A stretch of 35,712 nucleotides of DNA from Pseudomonadota bacterium. GTDB taxonomy: Bacteria; Pseudomonadota; Gammaproteobacteria; Pseudomonadales; Azotimanducaceae. Below are positions 25,172 through 33,443 of the stretch, piece after piece. The stretch is from contig JACZXW010000017.1 of NCBI GenBank assembly GCA_022571415.1, forward strand, positions 1 to 35,712, given 5' to 3'. The position numbers and the translations under genes were made by a program. Within the stretch, counting starts at the first letter, position 1. The number at the start of each line of letters is the position of its first letter. The notes under the pieces were generated by a model. The model did not search any database, was not told the DNA's origin, and saw only the letters and a list, made by a program, of their open reading frames with translations.

Positions 25172-25471
25172 TTAACCGCCAGAGAGAGCCTGCATGATGA
25201 ATACATCGCTACTTTCACTTATTTTGTCGGTTAGCCCTACAGGATCACGGATTATTCTGTTGTCCACGAATATATTGATATGTTTCCTGACGGCTCCCTG
25301 ATCATCGAGAATATATCCGCGGAGTTTTTCCTGGGATGTAAACAGCTGTTCCAATACCTCTGCAACCGTCGTCGCTTCAACCAGGCAACGATCCAGGGTC
25401 AGATGACGTCGCAAATTAGGCGTGAAATCTACTTTAATCAAAATTTGGTCCAATACCTTGCGAATATTCAT
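25172..25471 (-). CDS. MoaD/ThiS-like ubiquitin-fold protein
   Basis: 99 residues from the ATG at 25471, with AAAGGG upstream. The protein runs IKVDFTPNLRRHL ... TTVAEVLEQLFTSQEKLRGYI ... NIFVDNRIIRD ... DVFIMQALSGG, which matches the beta-grasp order of MoaD/ThiS sulfur carriers including the C-terminal Gly-Gly. In that family the GG is adenylated and then thiocarboxylated. No MoeB/ThiF partner or molybdopterin gene is in the window. It is co-transcribed with the beta-propeller gene. The role is unknown. Confidence 0.8.
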   Translation of the reverse strand: MNIRKVLDQILIKVDFTPNLRRHLTLDRCLVEATTVAEVLEQLFTSQEKLRGYILDDQGAVRKHINIFVDNRIIRDPVGLTDKISESSDVFIMQALSGG

Positions 25472-25597
25472 CTTATCCCTTTGATCATTCACTTCAACGC
25501 ATGATTTAGAACCATTTTGCAAGATTCTTCGTCTATATCGGCATGGGTAACTACATGCTCCTTGACTACGGCACTTCAGATCATTCAGGTGATAAAT

Positions 25598-25941
25598 ATG
25601 AAAGCACTTCTTAAAGCTCGAACCCTGCGTAACACGTTGATATCCGCGGCAGCGGCCTCGGCGATGACTTTACCGTTGCTGTCTTCAGCGACCATGGCCC
25701 ACACTACAAATAGCGATGTTCGCGTCTCCTATGAAAAGACGGAACTTGCCAGTCCCGGTGGCCAGAAAGCTTGTACGCGAGACTGAAAAGCGCATCACGC
25801 AAAATCTGCGGCTCATCCAGCATTCGTATCACTGGATCTGTTCACAATTCTGTCGCCAAAACCCAGTGCTTTGATGAAACTTTGTCGGCAGCGGTGGCGC
25901 GGCTTGCTAACGCAGAAATAGCAGCACTGCACAGTCGTTAG
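25598..25941 (+). pseudogene. UrcA-family protein gene broken by a frameshift
   Basis: The first frame, from ATG 25598, encodes a signal peptide (SAAAASAMTLPLLSSATMA) and DVRVSYEKTELASPGGQK, then stops at 25786. The frame starting at 25771 continues LYARLKSASRKICGSSS..., AKTQCFDETLSAAVARLANA and ends with the TAG at 25939-25941. Together they read as a full UrcA-type protein of about 114 residues, with its two conserved Cys in the KIC and TQC blocks. The break is at about 25770 and fits loss of one base (K-A-L-Y expected). UrcA proteins are small exported proteins of unknown function. Confidence 0.75.
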
Positions 25942-26015
25942 ACGTGGTATTACTGGGGCTTCGGGCGAAAGATAAATCATCCCGGAAATCGTTGATTGCC
26001 CGATTGCCCCACACC

Positions 26016-26426
26016 TTATTTCTTGCGGCTCGGGGAATGGCGTTTTATTTCCTCAAGCAGCGACGTCACTCTCTCCTGCCAGGCGTTCTCATAAATTTCA
26101 TTCCAGTCTTCCCCGACGCCTTCGCGGACTATCTGCCAAACGGCTTCCAGTAGACTAACGTACATGGATTCTGCAACATTGTAGGCTTCCTCGTGAGTCT
26201 TCATCTCGAACGTCAAATACTGATCTTCTCGGGACGTGTCCTCCACCATCAGCAGGCGCAAAACTTCTTCCATCATCCGCCCCTGCACCAGGTGATCAAT
26301 GTGGGCCATCAATTCTCGAGACCCGGGAGAATTCTGGTAATAAAGATCATAGACCACCGACGTAATATCGCCGTTTCTTTCAGCAACAATTTCGAGTGAA
26401 GAGATAATAAATTCCTGCGTCGACAT
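26016..26426 (-). CDS. Globin-like small protein
   Basis: 136 residues, all-helical by eye. The order ISSLEIVAERNGDITSVVYDLYYQ, then SRELMAHIDHLVQGRMMEEVLRLLM, then TFEMKTHEEAYNVAESMYVSLLEAV, then EDWNEIYENAWQERV, matches the layout of single-domain globin/flavohaemoglobin-like proteins. THEEAYNV is where the proximal (F8) His would be, with the following Y/V. If haem is bound it would be a small gas- or redox-sensing/binding globin. The distal residues cannot be judged. It is divergent from the DsbA-like gene, 69 nt apart. Assignment by pattern only. Confidence 0.55.
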   Translation of the reverse strand: MSTQEFIISSLEIVAERNGDITSVVYDLYYQNSPGSRELMAHIDHLVQGRMMEEVLRLLMVEDTSREDQYLTFEMKTHEEAYNVAESMYVSLLEAVWQIVREGVGEDWNEIYENAWQERVTSLLEEIKRHSPSRKK

Positions 26427-26495
26427 AAAAATACCTGATTTAAGCTAGTTGCGATTATAATCAGCTTCCGAATCGATATAAAAGCAGTTGTAACA

Positions 26496-27197
26496 ATGGC
26501 GAAGAAGGCAACAAGTTTCCTGATGCAGCAAAAAATTGCTGTAGGTGTCGTGGTGTTGGTTGTCATCCTGCTGATCGGATACTTTTCTACCCTGGTCGTC
26601 AAGGACTTACCCATCCTGGGTAACTTTATTGAGGGAGAACACTACACCCTCCTGGAGAAACCCCGACGAATTCGAGGTGAGGAAATCGAGGTAATGGAGT
26701 TTTTTTCCTATGGATGCATCCATTGCTACAACTTTGATCCGGACCTTAAAGACTGGGTCGAAGATAACATCGACAGGGTCCGCTTCGTCAGGATGCCTGC
26801 ACTCTCCAGTGACTACTGGCGGATACTGGGACGCAATTACTACACAATGGACAAGCTCGGCATTGTTGACGAATATCATCTGCCTTTTTTCCGCGAGTTT
26901 CATGAAGTAAAACGAAATTTCGCCAGCCTGAACAGACTGTCGGATTATTTCGACGGAAAGGGGACCACCGCAAAAGTCTATCGGCAAGTTTTCAATTCAC
27001 CGGAGATCTCCAGGAAACTAGCCATTGCTGATGAAATGGCGCGCAGGTTTCAAGTAACCAGCGTGCCCACCATCATCATTCATGGAAAATACATGATTCG
27101 TCCAACCCGGAGTGTTGGTATTGCCAGAATGTTGGACGTTATGGACTTTCTTGTCGACAAGGAACTTGATGAAAGAGTTAAGGCAAGCGAGCGCTAA
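26496..27197 (+). CDS. DsbA-like thiol:disulfide oxidoreductase, membrane anchored
   Basis: 233 residues: an N-terminal TM anchor (about 15-37, IAVGVVVLVVILLIGYF), then a thioredoxin fold with the active site FFSYGCIHCYNFDP (CIHC) and the cis-Pro loop VTSVPTIII. VRFVRMPALSSDYW and the helical insert in between are DsbA-like. It would oxidise or isomerise disulfides in the periplasm. The anchor is unusual for standard soluble DsbA but known for related proteins. No DsbB is nearby. Its stop overlaps the stop of the convergent YciI-like gene by 3 nt (27194-27197). Confidence 0.9.
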   Translation: MAKKATSFLMQQKIAVGVVVLVVILLIGYFSTLVVKDLPILGNFIEGEHYTLLEKPRRIRGEEIEVMEFFSYGCIHCYNFDPDLKDWVEDNIDRVRFVRMPALSSDYWRILGRNYYTMDKLGIVDEYHLPFFREFHEVKRNFASLNRLSDYFDGKGTTAKVYRQVFNSPEISRKLAIADEMARRFQVTSVPTIIIHGKYMIRPTRSVGIARMLDVMDFLVDKELDERVKASER

Positions 27198-27655
27198 TCC
27201 TCTAGATTAAGCCTGGATTCGGGGTCAAGCCGCTTTAAGCGGAAAGTCTGATCCGGGTCTTTAATCGGAGGCACCGGTTGGCGGCGGACAAATCGCATGG
27301 ACGACATCTGTACGTTCCACCCCGTAATCTCGGCTTTGACGATCCGCGTCTCCACGCCTGGATCTTGCCTGGCAATTGCTTCGGCTTCTTCCAGTGAACC
27401 CGTCCTCACCAGCATTAAGCTGCCCGGCTCACCGCTGACAAGTCCTCCCATCACCACCTGATCATTGATGTGCAGTTTTTGCAAATAAGCGTGATGTGCT
27501 TTTAAACCCGGCTGATCCTTGTATGAGATCAAATGATTCCAGTTCTCACCGGGCAGGTACCTGATGAAAAAGTAATTCGCTTCCTCCGCGCGCAGAAAAT
27601 GACTAGATGCGGCACAAGTGAAAACGAAGAGAACAAGCACAGTAAGCCTAATCAT
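27194..27655 (-). CDS. Exported YciI-like protein
   Basis: 153 residues from the ATG at 27655, chosen because the protein then begins with a signal peptide (MIRLTVLVLFVFTCAASS) and GGGGGA precedes it; the upstream ATG at 27712 would overlap the FmdB-like gene. YFFIRYLPGENWNHL, HHAYLQKLHINDQVVMGGLV and LVRTGSLEEAEAIARQDPGV match the YciI fold (ferredoxin-like). YciI-like domains have a conserved His-Asp pair; HHAYLQKL is in the right place. Function unknown. It follows the FmdB-like gene closely. Confidence 0.75.
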   Translation of the reverse strand: MIRLTVLVLFVFTCAASSHFLRAEEANYFFIRYLPGENWNHLISYKDQPGLKAHHAYLQKLHINDQVVMGGLVSGEPGSLMLVRTGSLEEAEAIARQDPGVETRIVKAEITGWNVQMSSMRFVRRQPVPPIKDPDQTFRLKRLDPESRLNLED

Positions 27656-27708
27656 CAATCCCCCGTACAGCGTCACGCCTGATCTGGCGGTGATAAATCT
27701 CGACTGGA

Positions 27709-28050
27709 TCAATCATTTATCTTTTTGTGCAGGTGCGGCATGCTGGTCGGGTCCTTGGGATCAAGGAATCTTTTTTCGGTTCCGGTTCGAGTAACGTTCT
27801 CGTAGGTCCCGTCACTGCGCTTGACTAGTTTGGTCCATCCCTGATTCTTCAGCCAACTGTTTCCTTTCGGCGTATTCGCCATGGGCGCCGTGTTAATGAT
27901 CTTGCGTACAGAGGAATCCGCATGAGTGTCTCCCGGCTCGATTCCCGCCAGCTTACAGAGCTCACCCCAGGTTGCTATTTTTGACGAGATGCCATGCGTC
28001 ACCTCAATGATCTGGTCATTAGCATCACAGATATAGTCATATCGTGGCAT
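27709..28050 (-). CDS. FmdB-like small protein with degenerate zinc-ribbon
   Basis: 113 residues from the ATG at 28050 with AGGGA upstream. MPRYDYICDANDQIIEVTHG resembles the start of FmdB-type zinc-ribbon proteins (MPxYxYxCxxCG..FE), but the second Cys is lost: CDAND for CxxCG, and the later WGELCKLAG keeps a single Cys of the second pair. It probably does not bind zinc as a ribbon. The rest (TAPMANTPKGNSWLKNQGWTK) is unrecognised. It starts 10 nt after the DUF5916 gene and precedes the YciI-like gene, suggesting one transcript. Confidence 0.6.
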   Translation of the reverse strand: MPRYDYICDANDQIIEVTHGISSKIATWGELCKLAGIEPGDTHADSSVRKIINTAPMANTPKGNSWLKNQGWTKLVKRSDGTYENVTRTGTEKRFLDPKDPTSMPHLHKKIND

Positions 28051-28060
28051 GTCAAGTTCC

Positions 28061-30481
28061 CTATGAACCAAATCGGTATCTGATTTTAAACACCAGTATA
28101 TTAGCTAGAGGCGCATGGTAGCCGCTGGAGAAAATATCCGAAAAATCAGAGTCCGCCAGGGCCGCACCCCGGTCAGCGAGTCGAGTATACACCACAAAAA
28201 TATCCGAAAGCGGCGCGATTTCCCACCGGTACCTGGCCTGCAGACTCAATTGCGATAGAGAGAAGCTGTCCGGTGGACCCGCTGGTTTAGAGGTTGCAAT
28301 CAGGTCACCGGGCAGGTCCGGGATGAGGAAAAACTCATCTTCTTTTGCTTTAATGCCAACCCACTGAAGCGATACCCTGAACTGCTGTTTGGCGCTGAGA
28401 AAATAATCAACCGAGAATTTAGGCACCCACTGCTCTGCTTTAAACGTGGTAAAATTCGCTGCTTCCTGGTGCAGGAGCCAACCATCCCTGTCCTGATACC
28501 TGACACTGACGCTCAGGCTAAAGCGATCACTGGGTCGCCATGATAATGAAACATTACCACTGTAGGTATTACCACCCAGGCCTTCATCGTTAAAGCCAGC
28601 GCCAAGTCCGACACTGATCTTTTTCGAAGAATCGGAATTCCAGCCTATCGATATATCCACTTTTTCTTCAAGCCGATAAGCGCCATTGCCAAAACTGTTC
28701 AAGTCGTCATAACTTTTCGGGAAAAACCCCAGGCGCATGGTCAGCCGCGTTAAATTCTTGAATGTCGTCCGATTGGAAAAAAATATACCGGCTCCCGTGA
28801 ACAGGTTGTCCCCATTCTTTTGGATAAATCCTCGTATATCAAATTGATTGTCCCTTGCCCATGACAGGTTCGATGTGGTTCGTATGTGGGCGCTGCGAAT
28901 TCTGAAATTGTCGTTACGCTGCAGGAACCCGAGGTCGTTAATATCTACCGTATCATCCAGATACTCAATGCCAAACCGCTGGGTGACGCCCTGGCGGTGA
29001 GTATATTGAAAATCCAGGAATCCACCCAGACCATTGTCAATGCCGTCGATATCGGACACGAATATCTGGCCATCTATCTTCCACTTGCCACTATCAGATA
29101 AATAATGTGCATCGACACCATGAGTAAACGCGTCTCTGTCAGGGTGCAGCACAGCGGTGGAAAGAAATCCGAAAGCACGATAGGCACCACCTGGTGCGTC
29201 TTCATAAAGGACCCTGACAACACCATAGTCACTGCCATCTCCCTTGATATTGAACGGCACACCCGCTCCACCCCCCGATGTGGAGACAGCATCGAACTTG
29301 ATGTCATCCTCGAACGCGCCAAGGAAACCGTAGCGAAACCGCCCATACTGACCGGTCAGCTTCACCGCACCGATCAAGTCCGCTGGCTGAATAAGCTCCC
29401 TTTCTGCGACCTTGACCCCGGCTGCGAGCACAGGCTCAACCGGTTTACCCCCGATTCGCCTGGTATTGATCAGTGTCGTGGGAGCGCCACGACTGCCGAC
29501 TCCCCTGCCCCGGGTATCCGCCCGCGGGGAAGCAACAAAGACTTCCTGTCCTTCCAGGAAAAACAATCTCTTTTCCGGAAAAAAAGTTTCGGTCGCGGTC
29601 AGGTTGATCACCACATCATCCGACTCAACGATGCCGAAATCCGGATTTACCGTGGCGGTCACCTGAAAATTGGTCGAGGGTCGCCAGAAGAAATCAGCAC
29701 CAACCCGATACTTTACTTCATCATCAATCTGATCATCGGCCACCGCCGTAAAAGGGAAAACGCTAAATTGCTGTTTTGGATCAACACCTTTGACCTCAAG
29801 GGTCTGCAGCGCAGAAATAAACTTGGGTATCGTCGATGGCAAGGCCGGCCAACCCCAGCGTTCATCCAGGTGGGCCACCTTTCGGGACATATAGAAACCA
29901 ATGCGCCTTACATCAGCTGTCTGCGGCATTGTCACTGTCGACCATGGGATCCTGAATTCTGCGGACCAGCCGGATTCAGTCTGTTCCGTCTCACCCCACC
30001 AGGCGCCATCCCAATCACTTGAGAACTGCCTCTCGGGAAGCACCGTCCCATCCATCAGTGAATCTCCGAGGCTAACTCCAAACCAGTAACCGTACCTCCC
30101 TTCGCCGGAGGTATCTAACGTCATACTGATAGTATCCCGACTTATCCAGCGAGCATCCCTGCCGGATAATCTGCTGATCAGCGTTTCCCTTGGCTGATCC
30201 ATATCGATGCCTACATAGAGATTTTTGTCATCGTAGAAAAAGCGAACCCTGGTTCGATAAGGTGGTTCAGCCAGCGTATCCGGGTCTATGACGACAAATT
30301 CATCATAGGCTGGCAATTGCTGCCAGATAGATTCGTCCAGCTTACCGTCGATCTTGATTTCCGCGGCGTGCCGCTGAAGTACAATCTTGTCGTTGGGGCC
30401 GAGGTCTACCACAAGATCCTGCGCATTCAAGACTGCCGAACACAGGTTCGCCAACCAAAACAACGTACAACTTCTAAACAC
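28061..30481 (-). CDS. DUF5916-type outer-membrane protein with a CBM9-like N-domain
   Basis: 806 residues from a GTG start at 30481 with GGGGGGA upstream. The signal peptide is at 1-20. IKIDGKLDESIWQQLPAYDEFV and RFFYDDKNLYVGIDMD are the CBM9-like sugar-binding domain opening of DUF5916 proteins, which continue GRDARWISRDTISMTLDT and SDWDGAWWGETEQTESGWSAEF. FFPEKRLFFLEGQEVF is a family block. The last ~400 residues show alternating aromatic/hydrophobic strands (e.g. FSLSVSVRYQDRDGWLL) of an outer-membrane beta-barrel. Ligand unknown. First gene of the minus-strand run ending at 27194. Confidence 0.9.
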   Translation of the reverse strand: MFRSCTLFWLANLCSAVLNAQDLVVDLGPNDKIVLQRHAAEIKIDGKLDESIWQQLPAYDEFVVIDPDTLAEPPYRTRVRFFYDDKNLYVGIDMDQPRETLISRLSGRDARWISRDTISMTLDTSGEGRYGYWFGVSLGDSLMDGTVLPERQFSSDWDGAWWGETEQTESGWSAEFRIPWSTVTMPQTADVRRIGFYMSRKVAHLDERWGWPALPSTIPKFISALQTLEVKGVDPKQQFSVFPFTAVADDQIDDEVKYRVGADFFWRPSTNFQVTATVNPDFGIVESDDVVINLTATETFFPEKRLFFLEGQEVFVASPRADTRGRGVGSRGAPTTLINTRRIGGKPVEPVLAAGVKVAERELIQPADLIGAVKLTGQYGRFRYGFLGAFEDDIKFDAVSTSGGGAGVPFNIKGDGSDYGVVRVLYEDAPGGAYRAFGFLSTAVLHPDRDAFTHGVDAHYLSDSGKWKIDGQIFVSDIDGIDNGLGGFLDFQYTHRQGVTQRFGIEYLDDTVDINDLGFLQRNDNFRIRSAHIRTTSNLSWARDNQFDIRGFIQKNGDNLFTGAGIFFSNRTTFKNLTRLTMRLGFFPKSYDDLNSFGNGAYRLEEKVDISIGWNSDSSKKISVGLGAGFNDEGLGGNTYSGNVSLSWRPSDRFSLSVSVRYQDRDGWLLHQEAANFTTFKAEQWVPKFSVDYFLSAKQQFRVSLQWVGIKAKEDEFFLIPDLPGDLIATSKPAGPPDSFSLSQLSLQARYRWEIAPLSDIFVVYTRLADRGAALADSDFSDIFSSGYHAPLANILVFKIRYRFGS

Positions 30482-30597
30482 TCAATCCCCCCGGGTGCCC
30501 GAACGCGAGCATTAACAGACCGTCATTCCTGTTTATGCAGGCATCACGGGTTTCGTGTGAACGATTATTATTATCCTCGAGTCGAAACCAGTCAGGA

Positions 30598-32145
30598 TTA
30601 ACTTGGCGCAGGGCCTGGAAACTGGATACGCAATTCTCTTTTTAACACTTTTCCGTTTGCATTTCGCGGGATGCTATCAATAAAAGCCACGCCTTTCGGT
30701 AATTTGAAGCGTGCCAGCTTTCCTTCACAGTATTTTAGAACATCCGCCTCGGTTAGTGATTCTTCTGCTCGAACAACCAGTGCAAACGGGGATTCGCCCC
30801 AGCGCTCACTGGGCTGACCAATTACCGCCACCTCTGCCACCGATTCATGAGAAAGAATAACATTTTCTATTTCCGCCGGATAAACATTCTCACCCCCGGA
30901 AATGATCATATCCTTGATGCGATCCTGAATGTACACGAAGCCATCTTCATCCACCGAAGCCACATCACCTGTCCGCAGCCAGCCATCCTGGGTAATGGTC
31001 TCTGCCGTTGCTTCCGGTCGATTCCAGTACTCCAGCATAATGTGTTGGCCGCTGACCCACACCTCACCCGGCTCCCCCGGCTGGCAATCTTCACCATCTT
31101 CACCAACGACACGCACCTCGGTATGAAAGAAGGCCTTCCCGGTGGAACCAATCTTTTTCAAGGCATGTTCTGCACTGATAACGCAGGCAGGACCGCAGGA
31201 TTCTGTCAGGCCATATATTTGGTGGATCTCAATGCCTATATCGAAATACTGCTGGATCAGGTTGACCGGTAGCGGTGACGCACCACTTTGTATCCATCGC
31301 AGGTGCGAGTAGTCATACGTCTCAATATCAGGCACTTGAATCATGAAGTTGAGCATGGCGGGTACTAGCAAAGAGGTATTAACTTTTTCTTCGGTAATAA
31401 GCTCCCATGCCCGCTTGGGGTCGAACTCACGCATGACGATACTGGTCACACCTCGGTAGACATTCAGTGTAAGCGGTATTAATGAACCCACGTGGAACAT
31501 GGGCAGAGCGGCGAGGTAAACGTCGCCGTCTCTTAAGTCACAAGAAGCAGAAAAGGTAAGCAAAGCCCAGAAAGCCGAATGATGTGAATGCACCACGCCT
31601 TTCGGCAGTCCCGTTGTACCCGAGGTATACATGATATAAAGAAGATCATCATCAGCAGCGCCGACAATCGGTTCCTCCTGGCCACCGGCCTCACGGAACG
31701 AGATGTAGTCCTTTGAGAAATGGGTTTCACCATCATCTTGCGCAACCTGAATCCATGTGTTGACTTCAGTTTCATCACCGCGACCGTACAAATCCGTTAT
31801 TACATCAATGAATTCTTCACCAAAGATCAATGTGTTCGCTCCACAATCCTTCAGGATGAATTGCAGTTCATCGGCCACCAGCCGCCAGTTTAAGGGAACC
31901 ACCACACCGCCAATTTTGGCGATAGCAAAATAGGCTTCTAAAAACTCGGGGCTGTTCATCAGCGCGAGCGCAACCCGATCCCCCGGTTTAATTCCAAGTT
32001 CGATGAGCGAATTTGCCACGCGATTGCAGCGCAAATTGAGTTCACTGAAAGACAGGCGAACCCCAGACTGGCTATCTACATATGCCTCCCTTCCAGGATT
32101 GAGCAGAGCCCTGTTAGTCAGTAAAGAACCTATATTGTTTTTCAT
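30598..32145 (-). CDS. Acyl-CoA ligase (AMP-binding, class I adenylate-forming)
   Basis: 515 residues. The P-loop is YIMYTSGTTGLPKGVVHSH; QIYGLTESCGP is motif A5; DGWLRTGDVASVDEDGFVYI and RIKDMIISGGENVYPAEIEN are A7/A8 with the hinge; PRNANGKVLKRELR holds the catalytic Lys. It activates a carboxylic acid (fatty acid, or branched or aromatic acid) to its CoA thioester via an acyl-adenylate. It sits 7 nt downstream of an acyl-CoA dehydrogenase, so the two likely start one beta-oxidation route. It is a different clade from the FATP-like ligase at 18.7 kb. Confidence 0.93.
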   Translation of the reverse strand: MKNNIGSLLTNRALLNPGREAYVDSQSGVRLSFSELNLRCNRVANSLIELGIKPGDRVALALMNSPEFLEAYFAIAKIGGVVVPLNWRLVADELQFILKDCGANTLIFGEEFIDVITDLYGRGDETEVNTWIQVAQDDGETHFSKDYISFREAGGQEEPIVGAADDDLLYIMYTSGTTGLPKGVVHSHHSAFWALLTFSASCDLRDGDVYLAALPMFHVGSLIPLTLNVYRGVTSIVMREFDPKRAWELITEEKVNTSLLVPAMLNFMIQVPDIETYDYSHLRWIQSGASPLPVNLIQQYFDIGIEIHQIYGLTESCGPACVISAEHALKKIGSTGKAFFHTEVRVVGEDGEDCQPGEPGEVWVSGQHIMLEYWNRPEATAETITQDGWLRTGDVASVDEDGFVYIQDRIKDMIISGGENVYPAEIENVILSHESVAEVAVIGQPSERWGESPFALVVRAEESLTEADVLKYCEGKLARFKLPKGVAFIDSIPRNANGKVLKRELRIQFPGPAPS

Positions 32146-32152
32146 TCTTGTT

Positions 32153-33307
32153 CTAGCGACCTACCAATTCACGCGATATCAGTTCTTTCATGATTTCCGA
32201 GGTGCCTCCATAGATACGCTGTACTCTGGCATCAACAAAACCCCGGGCGATTTTGTATTCCCTCATGTAACCATAGCCGCCAAACAACTGCAGGCACTGA
32301 TCGGCTACCCGACCCTGCATCTCGCTGGCTGCCAGTTTACACATGGACGCTTCGCTCGGTGTTAATTCTCCATCCACGTAGCGCAGGATATATTTTTCCA
32401 TCAGCGCCCGGTTAAGTTCAATTTCAGTCTTCATCTCGGCAAGAACAAATCGGGTGTTCTGGAATTTGGACAGCGGCTGACCAAACGCCTTTCGTTCAAG
32501 TACATAGTCGATGGTGATTTCCAGCATACCCTCGGCGGCACCGACGCTGCCAACTCCCAGAATCAGCCTTTCCCGTGGCAGTTCATTCATGAGATTGGTA
32601 AATCCCTGACCTTCTCCGCCTAATATTTCTTTCGCCGACACGCGCACATCCTGGAAAAATAGTTCAGAAGTATCCGCTGAATGAAGCCCTATCTTCTCCA
32701 GATTTCGGCCGCGGGCAAAACCATCAAGATTGCAATGAACAGTAAATAATGTCATGCCTCTGGCACCCTGCTTCGGGTCCGTTTTTGTTGCGAGAACAAT
32801 AATGTCGCAGTGCTGGCCATTGGTGATAAATGTTTTCTGGCCATTGATGAGGTAGTCGTCGCCATCTTTTATCGCCGTGGTCTTCATTCCCTGAAGATCG
32901 CTGCCAGCGCCAGGCTCGGTCATGCCAATAGCGCCGACGAATTCTCCCGATACCATTTTCGGTATGATGTTTTGTTTCTGTTCCTCCGTACCCAGGTGCA
33001 GGATATAAGGAACGACGATGTCCGAGTGTACCGATACACTGGAAGCGAGTGCACCATACCCGGCCCGGGCAATTTCTTCGGTAATCAGGCAACTGAGTTC
33101 AAACGACGCATCGTAGCCGCCATACTCCGACGGCATGTCTACGCACAGGAATCCGTTTTCCCCCAGTTTGTTCCACACTTCCCGCGGCCAGAGCTCTTCT
33201 TTTTCCCAATCGTCATAATAGGGCTCAATCTCCCGTTCAAGGAACTTGCCAAGACTATCCCTGAAAAGTTCTTTTTCCTCAGCGCTTAAAAGCACTTTTT
33301 CACTCAT
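32153..33307 (-). CDS. Acyl-CoA dehydrogenase, long-chain (LCAD)-like
   Basis: 384 residues. AIGMTEPGAGSDLQGMKTTA and TFITNGQHCDI are the FAD-binding blocks; FGQPLSKFQNTRFVLAEM and QLFGGYGYMREYKIARGFVD are the C-terminal domain. The terminal motif reads IYGGTSEIMKELI as in LCAD-type enzymes, where the base is not in that YxGT position; the candidate base is the Glu in MNELPRERL. It makes the trans-2-enoyl-CoA while reducing FAD, passing electrons to ETF. It is first in a two-gene unit with the acyl-CoA ligase and divergent from the MBL/cNMP gene. Confidence 0.93.
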   Translation of the reverse strand: MSEKVLLSAEEKELFRDSLGKFLEREIEPYYDDWEKEELWPREVWNKLGENGFLCVDMPSEYGGYDASFELSCLITEEIARAGYGALASSVSVHSDIVVPYILHLGTEEQKQNIIPKMVSGEFVGAIGMTEPGAGSDLQGMKTTAIKDGDDYLINGQKTFITNGQHCDIIVLATKTDPKQGARGMTLFTVHCNLDGFARGRNLEKIGLHSADTSELFFQDVRVSAKEILGGEGQGFTNLMNELPRERLILGVGSVGAAEGMLEITIDYVLERKAFGQPLSKFQNTRFVLAEMKTEIELNRALMEKYILRYVDGELTPSEASMCKLAASEMQGRVADQCLQLFGGYGYMREYKIARGFVDARVQRIYGGTSEIMKELISRELVGR

Positions 33308-33443
33308 CTCTTTACCCTCATGGCACCAGTTTTACAACTAACTATTTTCGAGCCGCGAATTTTAGGCTTTTGTCTACATAAGGTCGACCTTGAATTATGT
33401 ATTTCGTACACTGAAGCTATTCACTCCTTCCCGGAGCCGACCA

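Noticed and set aside
29105-30022. 305-residue plus-strand ORF
   Set aside because: It is antisense to the DUF5916 gene, which has clear family motifs; the plus-strand product has no recognisable domain.
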